NCBI GenBank assembly: GCA_004213235.1
Contig: SHAI01000063.1
Span: 1 to 11,203 of the forward strand
Reading direction: 5' to 3'
Origin: Parvularculaceae bacterium
GTDB lineage: Bacteria; Pseudomonadota; Alphaproteobacteria; Caulobacterales; Parvularculaceae
DNA length: 11,203 nt
A program made the translations under genes and the position numbers. Shown here in pieces: positions 1-7,157 of the stretch. The notes beneath the pieces were generated by a model. That model searched no databases and was not told the origin of the DNA. It worked only from the letters and a program-made list of their open reading frames with translations. How positions within the stretch are numbered: position 1 is the stretch's first letter; every line of letters starts with the position of its first letter.

Positions 1-234
1 TTTGTCAGCTGGAATTCAAATCAGCGCATTGATCATCATTTTGAAGCGTACCACCACTTTGATCCTGCAACGGAAAGCCGTGCGCTCTATGTCACAACCA
101 GCAGTCAAGCCATCCAATTGATCAATCGGTTTGGCACCATCAATCTCATTGATACACTGACCGTCCAGTTAGACGCGAAAAATTCGCGGACCCTGTATTT
201 GTTCGACGTGTCAGACTTTCAAAATATGGGTTGA
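1..234 (+). CDS. C-terminal fragment of a probable GT39-type membrane glycosyltransferase (partial)
   Basis: The reading frame is open from the first base and ends with TGA at 232-234, giving the last 77 residues of a protein whose start lies outside the window. The fragment is hydrophilic, with an HHFEAYHHF stretch, then RALYVTT, then INRFGTI, and an end reading RTLYLFDVSDFQNMG. This pattern (His/Tyr-rich start, RALYV, an RF pair, a closing 'LYL...V..F' strand) resembles the periplasmic C-terminus of ArnT/PMT-like GT39 glycosyltransferases, as far as I can judge by eye. It converges with a family 2 glycosyltransferase gene, which fits a role in cell-envelope glycan assembly. Without the N-terminal membrane part and its catalytic Asp the assignment remains tentative. 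That the frame codes is fairly likely; the family call is weaker. Confidence 0.5.
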   Translation, partial: FVSWNSNQRIDHHFEAYHHFDPATESRALYVTTSSQAIQLINRFGTINLIDTLTVQLDAKNSRTLYLFDVSDFQNMG

Positions 235-320
235 TCAAAGACGCCATAAGCTAATGCCCGCGCCGCTGAATTACTGCGCCGGCCACTGACGATAGATTTG
301 CCGATACCTTTAAAGACGCC

Positions 321-1307
321 TTATCGGGACGCGCGACGCGACGCTATTGCGCGTGCCCGACGGAGCACCGCCGCACCACGATGACGGTTCACCCCAACAA
401 ACCCAAGTGCGTCAGCAGCCGTGCGCCCAACTATCTTTACCGCGAACAAACCCCACAAACACACGCCAACCAGCGGCAGAAAGCCGACCGGATAAACATC
501 GGAAAAGTGGGCGTAAAAATATTTGATGATGCTGGCAGTTTTTCGAGCTTCAACACTGATCGGACCAACCCGGCTGGAGCTTTTGAAATGGAGAACCGCA
601 ACAGCTGGTTCAAACAACACGTGCCCGCCCGCTTTGGCGAAGCGCAAACAGAAATCGACGTCTTCCACATGCAGGAAATACCGCTCATCCATGCCGCCAA
701 TGGCATCATAGTCGGTCTTGGGAAGCATAAAACACGCCCCGGAAATGACCGGCACGCGGGTGCGTCGTTCCGGACACGGATCGCCATGGAGGTTAAACCG
801 ACGGAAATATGGGTGCTTCGGTGCGATATGGTAGAGTTTCGTCGTCTCGACAAAAGCACGCCAGGGCGTCAATGTTGCCCGTCGGGACCCCTGTTGCTCA
901 GCCCCGTCCGGATCAATAATCTTTGGCGCATTCACCCAAGGTCCGTCTTCGGCTTGCCCGCCAAGAAGCAGATCAGCGACCGCCCCGCGCGGCAGTATCG
1001 CATCTGGATTGACAAACAAGAGCACATCGCCCGTGGCGCTCGCCGCAGCAAGATTGCAGGCTGCGGCAAACCCGATATTTCCGTGCCCGCTGAGCAGACG
1101 CACCGGCGGCGCGCTATCGTTTTCGCCGATCGCCTCTTTGACCGCCCCGTCCCAATTTCCGTTATCGACGAGGATGATCTCTTTCACGTCAGGCTGAGCA
1201 CGCAATGCATCCAGCGCGCGCGCCAATAGGGGGCCTGTAAAATAGGACACCATGATCGCGCTCACCTGGGCACGCCGCGCGATAGATTGTTGTGATGGTT
1301 CGCTCAC
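321..1307 (-). CDS. Family 2 glycosyltransferase, rhamnosyltransferase (WbbL)-like
   Basis: Probable transfer of a sugar from a nucleotide-sugar donor during surface polysaccharide synthesis, at the inner face of the membrane. Residue numbers here count from a TTG at 1331 (336 aa). A GT-A fold is indicated by VSAIMVSYFTG (23-33), ILVDNGN (53-59), NIGFAAACN (85-93), VNPD (107-110, the metal-binding DxD-like site) and HVEDVDFC (221-228, where the acidic pair is the likely catalytic base region). One hydrophobic segment follows at about 283-301, and the tail is very basic (RRARAIASRRASR). I prefer the GTG at 1307 (328 aa): a purine-rich GGGAAAAGGGG stretch precedes it, but that stretch lies inside the gene if TTG 1331 is used. 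Homologues also begin close to the first beta strand. It lies 157 nt downstream of thrS and converges with the GT39 fragment. The acceptor and sugar cannot be read from the sequence. Confidence 0.88.
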   Translation of the reverse strand: MSEPSQQSIARRAQVSAIMVSYFTGPLLARALDALRAQPDVKEIILVDNGNWDGAVKEAIGENDSAPPVRLLSGHGNIGFAAACNLAAASATGDVLLFVNPDAILPRGAVADLLLGGQAEDGPWVNAPKIIDPDGAEQQGSRRATLTPWRAFVETTKLYHIAPKHPYFRRFNLHGDPCPERRTRVPVISGACFMLPKTDYDAIGGMDERYFLHVEDVDFCLRFAKAGGHVLFEPAVAVLHFKSSSRVGPISVEARKTASIIKYFYAHFSDVYPVGFLPLVGVCLWGLFAVKIVGRTAADALGFVGVNRHRGAAVLRRARAIASRRASR

Positions 1308-1464
1308 GTGCTCTGGATCCCCTTTTCCCAATAGCGCTTATGTTATCGCAATCAGCGCGCCTGGCGGCAAGTCTGGCAGTAAGTACGGTTGCAAGTAGAG
1401 TTTCTGGCCTGGGTATTCGCCAGCCTAGCCTACCATCAGTCACTACCGCAAGCGCGCACCGCGA

Positions 1465-3384
1465 TCATGCCAGGTCCGGCGGCGTTGCTTCCCGGGCCAA
1501 TTCGGCAATTGCCTCATCCAGCGCGAGGACTGACTGCTTTTTGGAGCCGAGCCGGCGGATCGATAATTGTCGCCCTTCCGCTTCGCGCGCACCCACCGCC
1601 GCAATAACCGGCACTTTACTGGAAGAGTGCTCACGGACTTTGTAATTGATGGTCTCGTTGCGCAGATCTGTCTCAACACGCAGGCCCACCGCCCGAAGTG
1701 CCGCCGCGGCTTCGAGGGCATATTCATCAGCCTCGGATGTAATTGTCGTGACCACAACCTGACGGGGCGCAAGCCATAGCGGCAACGCGCCCGCATAATG
1801 CTCAATCAGAATGCCCGTAAACCGTTCCAGTGAACCGAACAGAGCTCGGTGGAGCATGACAGGGCGGTGCTTTTCGCCGTCCTGGCCAATATAGGTCGCG
1901 TCAAACCTTTCGGGCAGATTGAAGTCCACCTGCAACGTGCCGCACTGCCAGTCGCGGCCAATAGCGTCGCGCAATACGAATTCCAGCTTCGGGCCATAAA
2001 ACGCGCCCTCCCCGGGATTAACGCCATATGGCAGACCAGTAGCTTCCAGGGCATTGCGCAAAGCCGCTTCGGATTTATCCCAGACGTGATCATCACCGAT
2101 GCGCGCTTCTGGTCGGTCTGAGAATTTTATCCTCACATCTTCAAAGCCGAAATCCTTATAAATATCCAGGATCAGGTCGACGACTTTCAAGCACTCATCC
2201 TGCAACTGCTCGGGCGTGCAATATATGTGGGCATCATCTTGCGTGAAATGCCGTACCCGCATCATTCCATGGAGCGCGCCAGAAGGCTCATATCTGTGAA
2301 CCTTGCCAAACTCAGCGACCCGAAGTGGCAATTCCCGATAGGAGCGGATACCATGATTGTAAACCTGAACGCCGCCAGGACAGTTCATCGGCTTTAGTGC
2401 ATATTTACGCTCATCCGGCATGACAGTGGAATACATATTCTCACCGAACTTTTCCGCATGCCCCGATGTTTCCCATAAGGAATAATCGAGCAGGTCCGGG
2501 GTGTTGATTTCCACATACCCGGCCTGTTCCTGACGTCGGCGCATATAGGCAATCAAATTCTGAAACAGTGTCCAGCCATTCGGATGCCAGAAAATCGAGC
2601 CTGGACCTTCTTCCTGCATATGGAAGAGGTCCATGACCTTGGCAAGCTTGCGGTGATCGCGCTTTTCAGCTTCTTCAAGTCGGTGGAGATAGGCCTTGAG
2701 GTCTTTCTCGCTCGCCCAGGCGGTACCGTAAATCCGCTGCAACATGGGATTGCGGCTATCGCCTCGCCAATAGGCACCGGCAACCTTCATCAGCTTGAAG
2801 GCCTTACCAATATGCTTGGTCGATGGCAGGTGCGGACCACGACACAGATCGTGCCAGCCACCATGATAGTAAAGTTTTATTTCCTCTGTTTCCGGAAGAT
2901 CTGAGATGATTTCAGCCTTATAGGTTTCGCCAAGCCCTTTGAAATGATCGATCGCCGCGTCGCGGTTCCAGATTTCCCGTCGGGTCGGACGCGCTTCATC
3001 AACGATTTCGGCCATGCGGTTTTCGATCTTTTCCAGGTCATCTGTGGAAAAGGGCTCATCCCGCGCAAAATCATAGAAGAACCCGTCTTCGATGACAGGG
3101 CCAATGGTGACCTGTGTCCCCGGAAACAATTCCTGCACCGCCTGCGCCAGAAGGTGCGCCGCGTCATGGCGAATGAGTTCCAACGCATCTTCGTCATCGC
3201 GCGTCACGATCTCCAGCGATGCATCCTGGTCGATGTCGACGAATAAATCCGTCAGCACGCCATCAACCCGAACAGCAATCGCCTTCTTGGCCAGTGATTT
3301 GGAAATCGACAAAGCGACGCCCTCGCCGGTGATTGGTCCGTCGAAGGTGCGGACCGCCCCATCGGGTAGCGTGATCGCGACCAT
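1465..3384 (-). CDS. thrS: Threonyl-tRNA synthetase
   Basis: Class II aminoacyl-tRNA synthetase that charges tRNA-Thr with threonine in the cytoplasm and edits mischarged Ser-tRNA. The 639-residue length is typical of the bacterial enzyme. Domains in order: TGS (1-62), the editing domain with HDAAH (73-77) and CRGPH (181-185), the catalytic core (about 240-535) and the anticodon-binding domain (about 540-635). The zinc ligands that recognise threonine are visible as Cys335 in MNCPG, His386 in DDAHIYC and His512 in LHRALFGS. The class II motif 2 region reads KVHRYEPSGALHGMMRVRHF (361-380), with the motif 2 arginine in it. The ATG at 3384 is supported by an AAGGA site (3393-3397) 8 nt upstream. 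Editing and catalytic residues all appear intact, so this is probably the essential housekeeping copy. Some gamma-proteobacteria regulate thrS through a leader operator, but the leader here is too short to show such a structure. Confidence 0.98.
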   Translation of the reverse strand: MVAITLPDGAVRTFDGPITGEGVALSISKSLAKKAIAVRVDGVLTDLFVDIDQDASLEIVTRDDEDALELIRHDAAHLLAQAVQELFPGTQVTIGPVIEDGFFYDFARDEPFSTDDLEKIENRMAEIVDEARPTRREIWNRDAAIDHFKGLGETYKAEIISDLPETEEIKLYYHGGWHDLCRGPHLPSTKHIGKAFKLMKVAGAYWRGDSRNPMLQRIYGTAWASEKDLKAYLHRLEEAEKRDHRKLAKVMDLFHMQEEGPGSIFWHPNGWTLFQNLIAYMRRRQEQAGYVEINTPDLLDYSLWETSGHAEKFGENMYSTVMPDERKYALKPMNCPGGVQVYNHGIRSYRELPLRVAEFGKVHRYEPSGALHGMMRVRHFTQDDAHIYCTPEQLQDECLKVVDLILDIYKDFGFEDVRIKFSDRPEARIGDDHVWDKSEAALRNALEATGLPYGVNPGEGAFYGPKLEFVLRDAIGRDWQCGTLQVDFNLPERFDATYIGQDGEKHRPVMLHRALFGSLERFTGILIEHYAGALPLWLAPRQVVVTTITSEADEYALEAAAALRAVGLRVETDLRNETINYKVREHSSSKVPVIAAVGAREAEGRQLSIRRLGSKKQSVLALDEAIAELAREATPPDLA

Positions 3385-3420
3385 GATTCTTATCCTTAAA
3401 GATCTCTTCGTTACCGGGCC

Positions 3421-3449
3421 GGTTTAGGCGGCCACAGCCATCGTATCAA
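3421..3449 (-). promoter_or_regulatory. Candidate sigma-70-type promoter for thrS
   Basis: On the minus strand a TTGATA box (complement of 3444-3449) is followed after exactly 17 nt by TAAACC (complement of 3421-3426). The predicted start near 3413 would leave a leader of about 30 nt before the thrS ATG with its AAGGA site. The -35 box matches the consensus TTGACA at five of six positions; the -10 box is weak (TAAACC against TATAAT). A GGCCG-N7-CGGCC hairpin overlaps the -10 side. Seen by eye only. Confidence 0.35.
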
Positions 3450-3460
3450 GGGAGGGATGT

Positions 3461-4621
3461 TTACCTTTGCGTCGCGGCCGCAAAAAGGCTTGCAGCAGAC
3501 GCACCGGAAACGCCAATCGGCCGAAACAGGGTGAGTATGGCACCTGCCCCGCTCCCCAGTGCGGTATTATCCGCATCATACGACACGGAAAACCGTCTCA
3601 ACAATGCTTCACGACCTTCCGGCGACCGCAATTCCTCAAGATCGACAAGTTCTTCCAGGCGCGCGGCCAGTCGGTCTGCCGGCAACTGGTTCATCGCTGG
3701 CGGCAGCCGGAAAGCCTGAAATACAAATTCTCGTAACGGCCGATCCGCAAGCAAACCAAAATAGCTTTGGACGTCTTCGGCATTCCGTTCGAAATAGAGC
3801 GCCAGGCGCACACCCGGATTGACCTCTCCTTGCTCTATCTCCTGGGAGACTTGGGTGTACCGCTCCACGACCGCCATGAGTTGCCGTTTGTCCTGAATAT
3901 TGCGCTCACCGGCACCGGGCATCTGAAAAAATGTCGCGAATTCCCGAAACTGGGTGTTCTGCAAACGATTGAATAGCGCGCCGTCGTCGTCGAAGTCCTC
4001 ACTTATCAACCGGCTGATGAGCCCCTGGGCATTTTCCTGCCCCTGCAAGTCAAAAGCGGTGATGACAAACTGATAGAGTCGGTAATCACCAACGAGATCT
4101 TCCGCGCTTTGGACATTGCCAATGTTTTGCAGAAAATAGTCAATTTCCCTGTGGCGCCGCGCAGAGATAAAGCCGCGGGTTTCATCGGGGTCGGTTAGTG
4201 CTTCAAGGCGCGACTCAGCTGTCTTGACGTCACGAAAACGCTGAATAACGGTCTCAACCACTTCTTCTGATCTTACCGCTACCCGGCCAGACCCCGGAAA
4301 CTGAAACAAATCCGCGAATTCTCGGTATCTGCGATTTTCGAGCTGATTGACCAGCGCACTTGGGTCATTGGGGCTTCCGCTAAGGACATTTCGGATAAGT
4401 GCCGGTGTGTTTCGATCATCGGGAAGGTCGAAAGCCGCCAACGCAAAACTCAACAAACGACGGTCAGAAATCAGATCGGCATCCGATTGAACATCACCAA
4501 TATTGCGTCGGAAATAATCGATTTCGGCTTCAAATTGCGCAAGATCCGGAACGCCCAGCGCGTTGACATCATTCACGCGCCGCTCGGCAATCCTGATCTG
4601 AACTGATGTTGGCAGATCCAT
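3461..4621 (-). CDS. DUF1217 family protein with three internal repeats
   Basis: A 386-residue soluble, mostly helical protein with no signal peptide. Three copies of one unit are visible: EIDYFRRNIGDVQS...DRRLLSFALAAFDL (from about residue 33), EIDYFLQNIGNVQS...DYRLYQFVITAFDL (from about 159) and LALYFERNAEDVQS...DRPLREFVFQAFRL (from about 272). In copies 1 and 2 this is followed by a Leu/Ile-rich helix and an 'RYREFADLFQF' or 'QFREFATFFQM' segment; copy 3 ends in a shorter, diverged version. This is the DUF1217 pattern, whose members often sit in alphaproteobacterial flagellar gene regions and are sometimes labelled flagellar proteins, although their biochemical role is not established to my knowledge. 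A longer TTG start at 4657 (398 aa) is possible, but ATG 4621 gives a protein closer to the conserved part. Neither start has a strong ribosome site. It lies 76 nt upstream of thrS and 63 nt downstream of the ATP-grasp gene; no flagellar gene is in the window. Confidence 0.8.
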   Translation of the reverse strand: MDLPTSVQIRIAERRVNDVNALGVPDLAQFEAEIDYFRRNIGDVQSDADLISDRRLLSFALAAFDLPDDRNTPALIRNVLSGSPNDPSALVNQLENRRYREFADLFQFPGSGRVAVRSEEVVETVIQRFRDVKTAESRLEALTDPDETRGFISARRHREIDYFLQNIGNVQSAEDLVGDYRLYQFVITAFDLQGQENAQGLISRLISEDFDDDGALFNRLQNTQFREFATFFQMPGAGERNIQDKRQLMAVVERYTQVSQEIEQGEVNPGVRLALYFERNAEDVQSYFGLLADRPLREFVFQAFRLPPAMNQLPADRLAARLEELVDLEELRSPEGREALLRRFSVSYDADNTALGSGAGAILTLFRPIGVSGASAASLFAAATQR

Positions 4622-4684
4622 GAAACTAACCCGGCCCCGAAACGAAACAAGAACCAAAATAGCTGTATCTCGTTAAGGCAGCGT

Positions 4685-5536
4685 TTATGAAAGGCGTCCC
4701 AGCAAGACCTTTGCAAAAACATGGGCCTGCTCTGGCGCAAGGTTAAAGAACAACTCCGGCTCGATGGCCTCAACTTCCATGATCATAAAGCGCGCTGGCG
4801 TCACAATGGCATCGACCCGCACATAGAGTGGCAGTTCCGGCAGACGGTCCAATACACTTTGCGCCATATCTATCGTCTCGGCATCCAAATGAACTAAATT
4901 CGATGCCCCGCCATGCTCTTCCTGGCAGAGAATTCGCCCCTCCGGGGGCGATTTTAGGACGGCATGCGAAAAAAGCCCGTCGATAAAAATGAGGGAGGTT
5001 TCGCCGACAGACGTAATTTCATTCAGCTTTGGCTGAACCATCGCGCTGGCATTCAACATCGACACGGCCCGTCGCAGACCATCTGCATCGTCACGGCGAA
5101 TGATCGACAACCCCGAGCCACCGGCACCATAAACCGGCTTTACGATACCTTCGTCCAATCCCAAATCATCGAGTGCAGCAAGAATATCGCGCGGATGGGG
5201 CGCGCAAAAGCGGGTCGGCACAATCGGCACCCCACCCTCACGCAAGCGCGCCATATAGCGCTTGGACATGTTCCACATCATCAACGCGGGATCGTTGAAA
5301 ACCTTGGAGCACGCGCGCAAGCGCACCAGCCATTCCAGGAAGGCTCCAGGCGTCGCCGCATAGTCCCAGGTCGATCGCACAACAATTAAGTCGGCCTCTT
5401 CAAATGGATCGAAGGGCCCATTCCAGGGGGCGGCAATCACCCCAACGCCATGACCTTGCAAGACATCCGCAACGATTTTGTCGCTCGCCTGGAGATTGGG
5501 CTGCTCGCGGCAGGTTGCAAAAACGATTGTAGCCAT
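4685..5536 (-). CDS. ATP-grasp ligase, RimK/glutathione synthetase-like
   Basis: A 283-residue cytoplasmic protein of the ATP-grasp superfamily, which activates a carboxylate as acyl-phosphate and joins it to an amine or thiol. An N-terminal Rossmann-like part (1-80) contains a conserved VRSTWDY (53-59). Next come the nucleotide-binding lysines: Lys92 in NMSKRYM, and Lys133 in IVKPVYGAGGSG (131-142) with its glycine-rich loop. MVQPKL (166-171) marks the adenine hinge, GETSLIFIDGLFSHAVLKSP (178-197) the central sheet, and VRVDAIV (239-245) with MEVEAIEPELFFN (253-265) the Mg-binding acidic residues. The fold call is firm; the substrate is not known. RimK-type members add amino acids to a protein or peptide end, others make small peptides or glutathione-like compounds. 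It starts 20 nt after the yidD stop, with a weak AGG ribosome site, so co-transcription with yidD is likely. No precursor-peptide gene is seen nearby. Confidence 0.85.
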   Translation of the reverse strand: MATIVFATCREQPNLQASDKIVADVLQGHGVGVIAAPWNGPFDPFEEADLIVVRSTWDYAATPGAFLEWLVRLRACSKVFNDPALMMWNMSKRYMARLREGGVPIVPTRFCAPHPRDILAALDDLGLDEGIVKPVYGAGGSGLSIIRRDDADGLRRAVSMLNASAMVQPKLNEITSVGETSLIFIDGLFSHAVLKSPPEGRILCQEEHGGASNLVHLDAETIDMAQSVLDRLPELPLYVRVDAIVTPARFMIMEVEAIEPELFFNLAPEQAHVFAKVLLGRLS

Positions 5537-5556
5537 AATCTTCGCGCCTAGCGTTT

Positions 5557-5931
5557 TTACGCGTCTCCATCATCGGTTTTCGCCGCCAGGCCATCGTCTG
5601 ACATTGCAGGACGTGCCCGCCATGACCAATCCCCATAGCGCCAGGGACGCCACCGCGCATCTTGTAGTGTTTCCGGTGCTGGATCCCATCCATGGGAGCC
5701 AAAGGGATGGCACCGCGACAGGCGCGACAGGGTCAGCCAAAATCCACGCCACGCCCCGTGGCGCGAAAAAGACGTCATGGCGTAATCCGAACACGTTGGA
5801 AAGTGCCGGCAACGCACCCCCAGAAACGCCAATATCGGGCTTAAGCCTACACGATATAATTTCAAAAGCAGGATCGCGAATTTAGCCAGCGCACTTGGCG
5901 TCTGGCTTTGCGTCATCTGGCTTTTTGTCAT
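5557..5931 (-). CDS. yidD: Membrane protein insertion efficiency factor YidD
   Basis: Small protein (124 aa) of the YidD family, which associates with the inner membrane and helps the YidC insertase integrate membrane proteins. The family signature is complete: an N-terminal amphipathic or hydrophobic helix (14-38, AKFAILLLKLYRVGLSPILAFLG), then CRHFPTCSDYA (41-51), HG..RG (58-63), RLSRCHPF (70-77) and GWDPAPE (81-87). The three conserved cysteines are Cys41, Cys47 and Cys74. A Trp/Arg-rich stretch, WRPWRYGDWSWR (94-105), follows; a similar segment occurs in alphaproteobacterial relatives as I remember them. An acidic tail (SDDGLAAKTDDGDA) makes the protein longer than the 85-residue E. coli YidD. 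An internal ATG at 5916 would remove five residues; neither start has a strong ribosome site. The gene opens the minus-strand run yidD, ATP-grasp, DUF1217, thrS. Confidence 0.92.
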   Translation of the reverse strand: MTKSQMTQSQTPSALAKFAILLLKLYRVGLSPILAFLGVRCRHFPTCSDYAMTSFSRHGAWRGFWLTLSRLSRCHPFGSHGWDPAPETLQDARWRPWRYGDWSWRARPAMSDDGLAAKTDDGDA

Positions 5932-6269
5932 AGCGAAATACTCATCATTTGTGACACTAAGAGCATGAAAGCCCGCGCCATCTTTTCTTCCGTGTACACG
6001 GTTTTATCCTGACGCCGAGCCGTCAACCATTAATGCCCTATTCCAGCCACATTTTAAGAGACAGTACCGACTTTGTCACCGACATGGTAGGAACAATTCA
6101 TTGCGTGATTGTTGGGCGTTTACACCTTGATCGTTGTTTCGCGCGCGAGCGACATGTCCTTGCCCGATTTCTACTGCCTTTTATCGCGTCTATTGCGAGG
6201 GAACGCCGTACCTGTCAGTTTCTAGCGGAAGAATAGTCAAATTCACTCAATAGAGAGCCCCTTCATCCC
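5932..6269. other. Intergenic region between divergent genes, no supported gene
   Basis: These 338 bases separate yidD (minus) from the Sel1-like gene (plus) and must hold both promoters. A 67-codon frame at 6033-6236 (+) has no ribosome site and no recognisable protein pattern, so I do not call it. Visible structures are a perfect 12-bp palindrome (5990-6001) and a small TGACG-N6-CGTCA inverted repeat (6010-6025). On the minus strand a TTGACG (complement of 6021-6026) is followed by TAAAAC (complement of 6001-6006), but the spacer is only 14 nt, too short for an ordinary sigma-70 promoter. Confidence 0.6.
5990..6001. repeat. Perfect 12-bp palindrome upstream of yidD
   Basis: The bases read CCGTGTACACGG, identical to the reverse complement, and are followed on the plus strand by TTTTATCC. 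The site lies about 59 nt upstream of the yidD ATG. It could be a dimeric repressor operator. It makes a poor terminator, since no plus-strand gene precedes it and the stem would be at most four pairs with a four-base loop. Confidence 0.4.
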
Positions 6270-7040
6270 ATGCGCCAACATTCCCGCCAAGATGCAGCAA
6301 ATCTAAGCTACGCCCTCCTATCCGGTATTGCCGGAATGTTCCTTGCCGCATGCCCCGTAAATGCGGCGCAATCAAACGATGAAAACCCGCCGCCATCAAA
6401 GGAGGAGACGACTGGGGAAGGTACTGCGGGGGACGATGATTTGATTTTGCTGGAGACGCCGCTGCCTGTCACCGAGGGACGACGCGGGGCCGACAAGAAG
6501 TCAGAAGACGATCGCCCTGCGCAATTGCAAGCTGGCGGCCGCGTGCTTGCTCAGGCACGCGAAACCTTGAAACGTAAGGGATGCGAAGCGGCCGCCCCCG
6601 CCTACCGGGTCGTTGCAGGCATGGGGGAGGGCTTTGAAGCTGCCCAGCATGAGCTTGGTGATTGCCTTTTGACCATAGACGGCAAGAGCGAAGCCGACAC
6701 ACAGCTCCTGCGGCAAGAGGGAATGCTCTGGCTGAACCGCGCTGCCCATGCCGGCAATGCCCGTGCACAGCGCCGCCTTGCGATTCTGCATGCATCCCCC
6801 ATTGCCGGTGCACACAATCCGGCAAGCGCTCTAAAATGGTCCCTGGTCTACAAAAACAATCCGAAAGCGGAATTATACGGCGCAGGCCCGGTACCGCAAA
6901 CAATGGTAGACGGATTAATGGCGGATTTGAGCGATGCAGATGTCGCCGCCGCGCAGGCCTTTGCCGCAGGTTTTACAGCCATATCCCTACCCAAATACAA
7001 GCCGCCAAAAGCGGCGCGCAAACGCGGCCGCCTCAGATAA
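6270..7040 (+). CDS. Exported Sel1/TPR-like repeat protein, possible lipoprotein
   Basis: A 256-residue protein of unknown function. The N-terminus has a hydrophobic core (LSYALLSGIAGMFLAAC, 12-28). LAAC at 25-28 fits a lipobox with Cys28 as the lipidated residue; VNA-AQ just after it could instead be a signal peptidase I site. A low-complexity, acidic and proline-rich linker follows (about 33-85). Residues 105-200 have helical-repeat character: Ala-rich pairs such as AAPAYRVVAGMGEGFEAAQHELGDCLL and GMLWLNRAAHAGNARAQRRLAILH (151-174), the latter a clear Sel1-like unit with the typical 'A..GN..AQ..L' pattern. HNPASALKWSLVY (182-194) begins another. The C-terminus is strongly basic (KYKPPKAARKRGRLR). 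Sel1 repeats usually mediate protein contacts in the envelope or periplasm. The ATG at 6270 is the only start giving a signal peptide; no strong ribosome site precedes it. It converges with the ScfR-type gene. Confidence 0.78.
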   Translation: MRQHSRQDAANLSYALLSGIAGMFLAACPVNAAQSNDENPPPSKEETTGEGTAGDDDLILLETPLPVTEGRRGADKKSEDDRPAQLQAGGRVLAQARETLKRKGCEAAAPAYRVVAGMGEGFEAAQHELGDCLLTIDGKSEADTQLLRQEGMLWLNRAAHAGNARAQRRLAILHASPIAGAHNPASALKWSLVYKNNPKAELYGAGPVPQTMVDGLMADLSDADVAAAQAFAAGFTAISLPKYKPPKAARKRGRLR

Positions 7041-7061
7041 GAGAACGCACGCCGATAGCTC

Positions 7062-7101
7062 CCGGCGGCACTGGTCGCCGGCAAGTGAATGATTGATTTT
7101 T
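7062..7101 (+). terminator. Weak candidate terminator after the Sel1-like gene
   Basis: A six-pair GC stem, CCGGCG (7062-7067) with CGCCGG (7076-7081) around an 8-base loop, begins 22 bases after the stop codon. The only T-run (7097-7101) is 15 bases further on, so it is not a textbook intrinsic terminator. It may only be a transcript-end hairpin between the convergent genes. Confidence 0.25.
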
Positions 7102-7157
7102 AGTCAACAGAAATACCGCGATCTCAACTTTGGAACAGTCTGAATGGCGCAGGCTTT

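Noticed and set aside
217..227. Loss of the usual KKCGH/KRCGH isocitrate lyase signature (residues 217-227 of AceA, bases about 9712-9744)
   Set aside because: The QCGH version is, from memory, normal for the long pseudomonad-type isocitrate lyases, so it does not indicate an inactive enzyme.
237..320. Direct repeat AAAGACGCC at 237-245 and 312-320 between the two convergent glycosyltransferase genes
   Set aside because: Only nine bases, no hairpin or T-run, and no sign of an attachment site or mobile element; most likely chance.
381..1229. Long plus-strand open frame (282 codons)
   Set aside because: It lies antisense to the family 2 glycosyltransferase, whose motifs are clear, and its product shows no recognisable pattern.
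1403..1422. Possible thrS terminator hairpin (CTGG/CCAG with flanking GG/CC) between thrS and the glycosyltransferase
   Set aside because: The stem is short and bulged and no T-run follows on the thrS strand, so it does not support a terminator call.
6033..6236. 67-codon frame between yidD and the Sel1-like gene
   Set aside because: No ribosome binding site, no protein pattern, and a composition no different from random intergenic DNA. Conservation in relatives would change this view.
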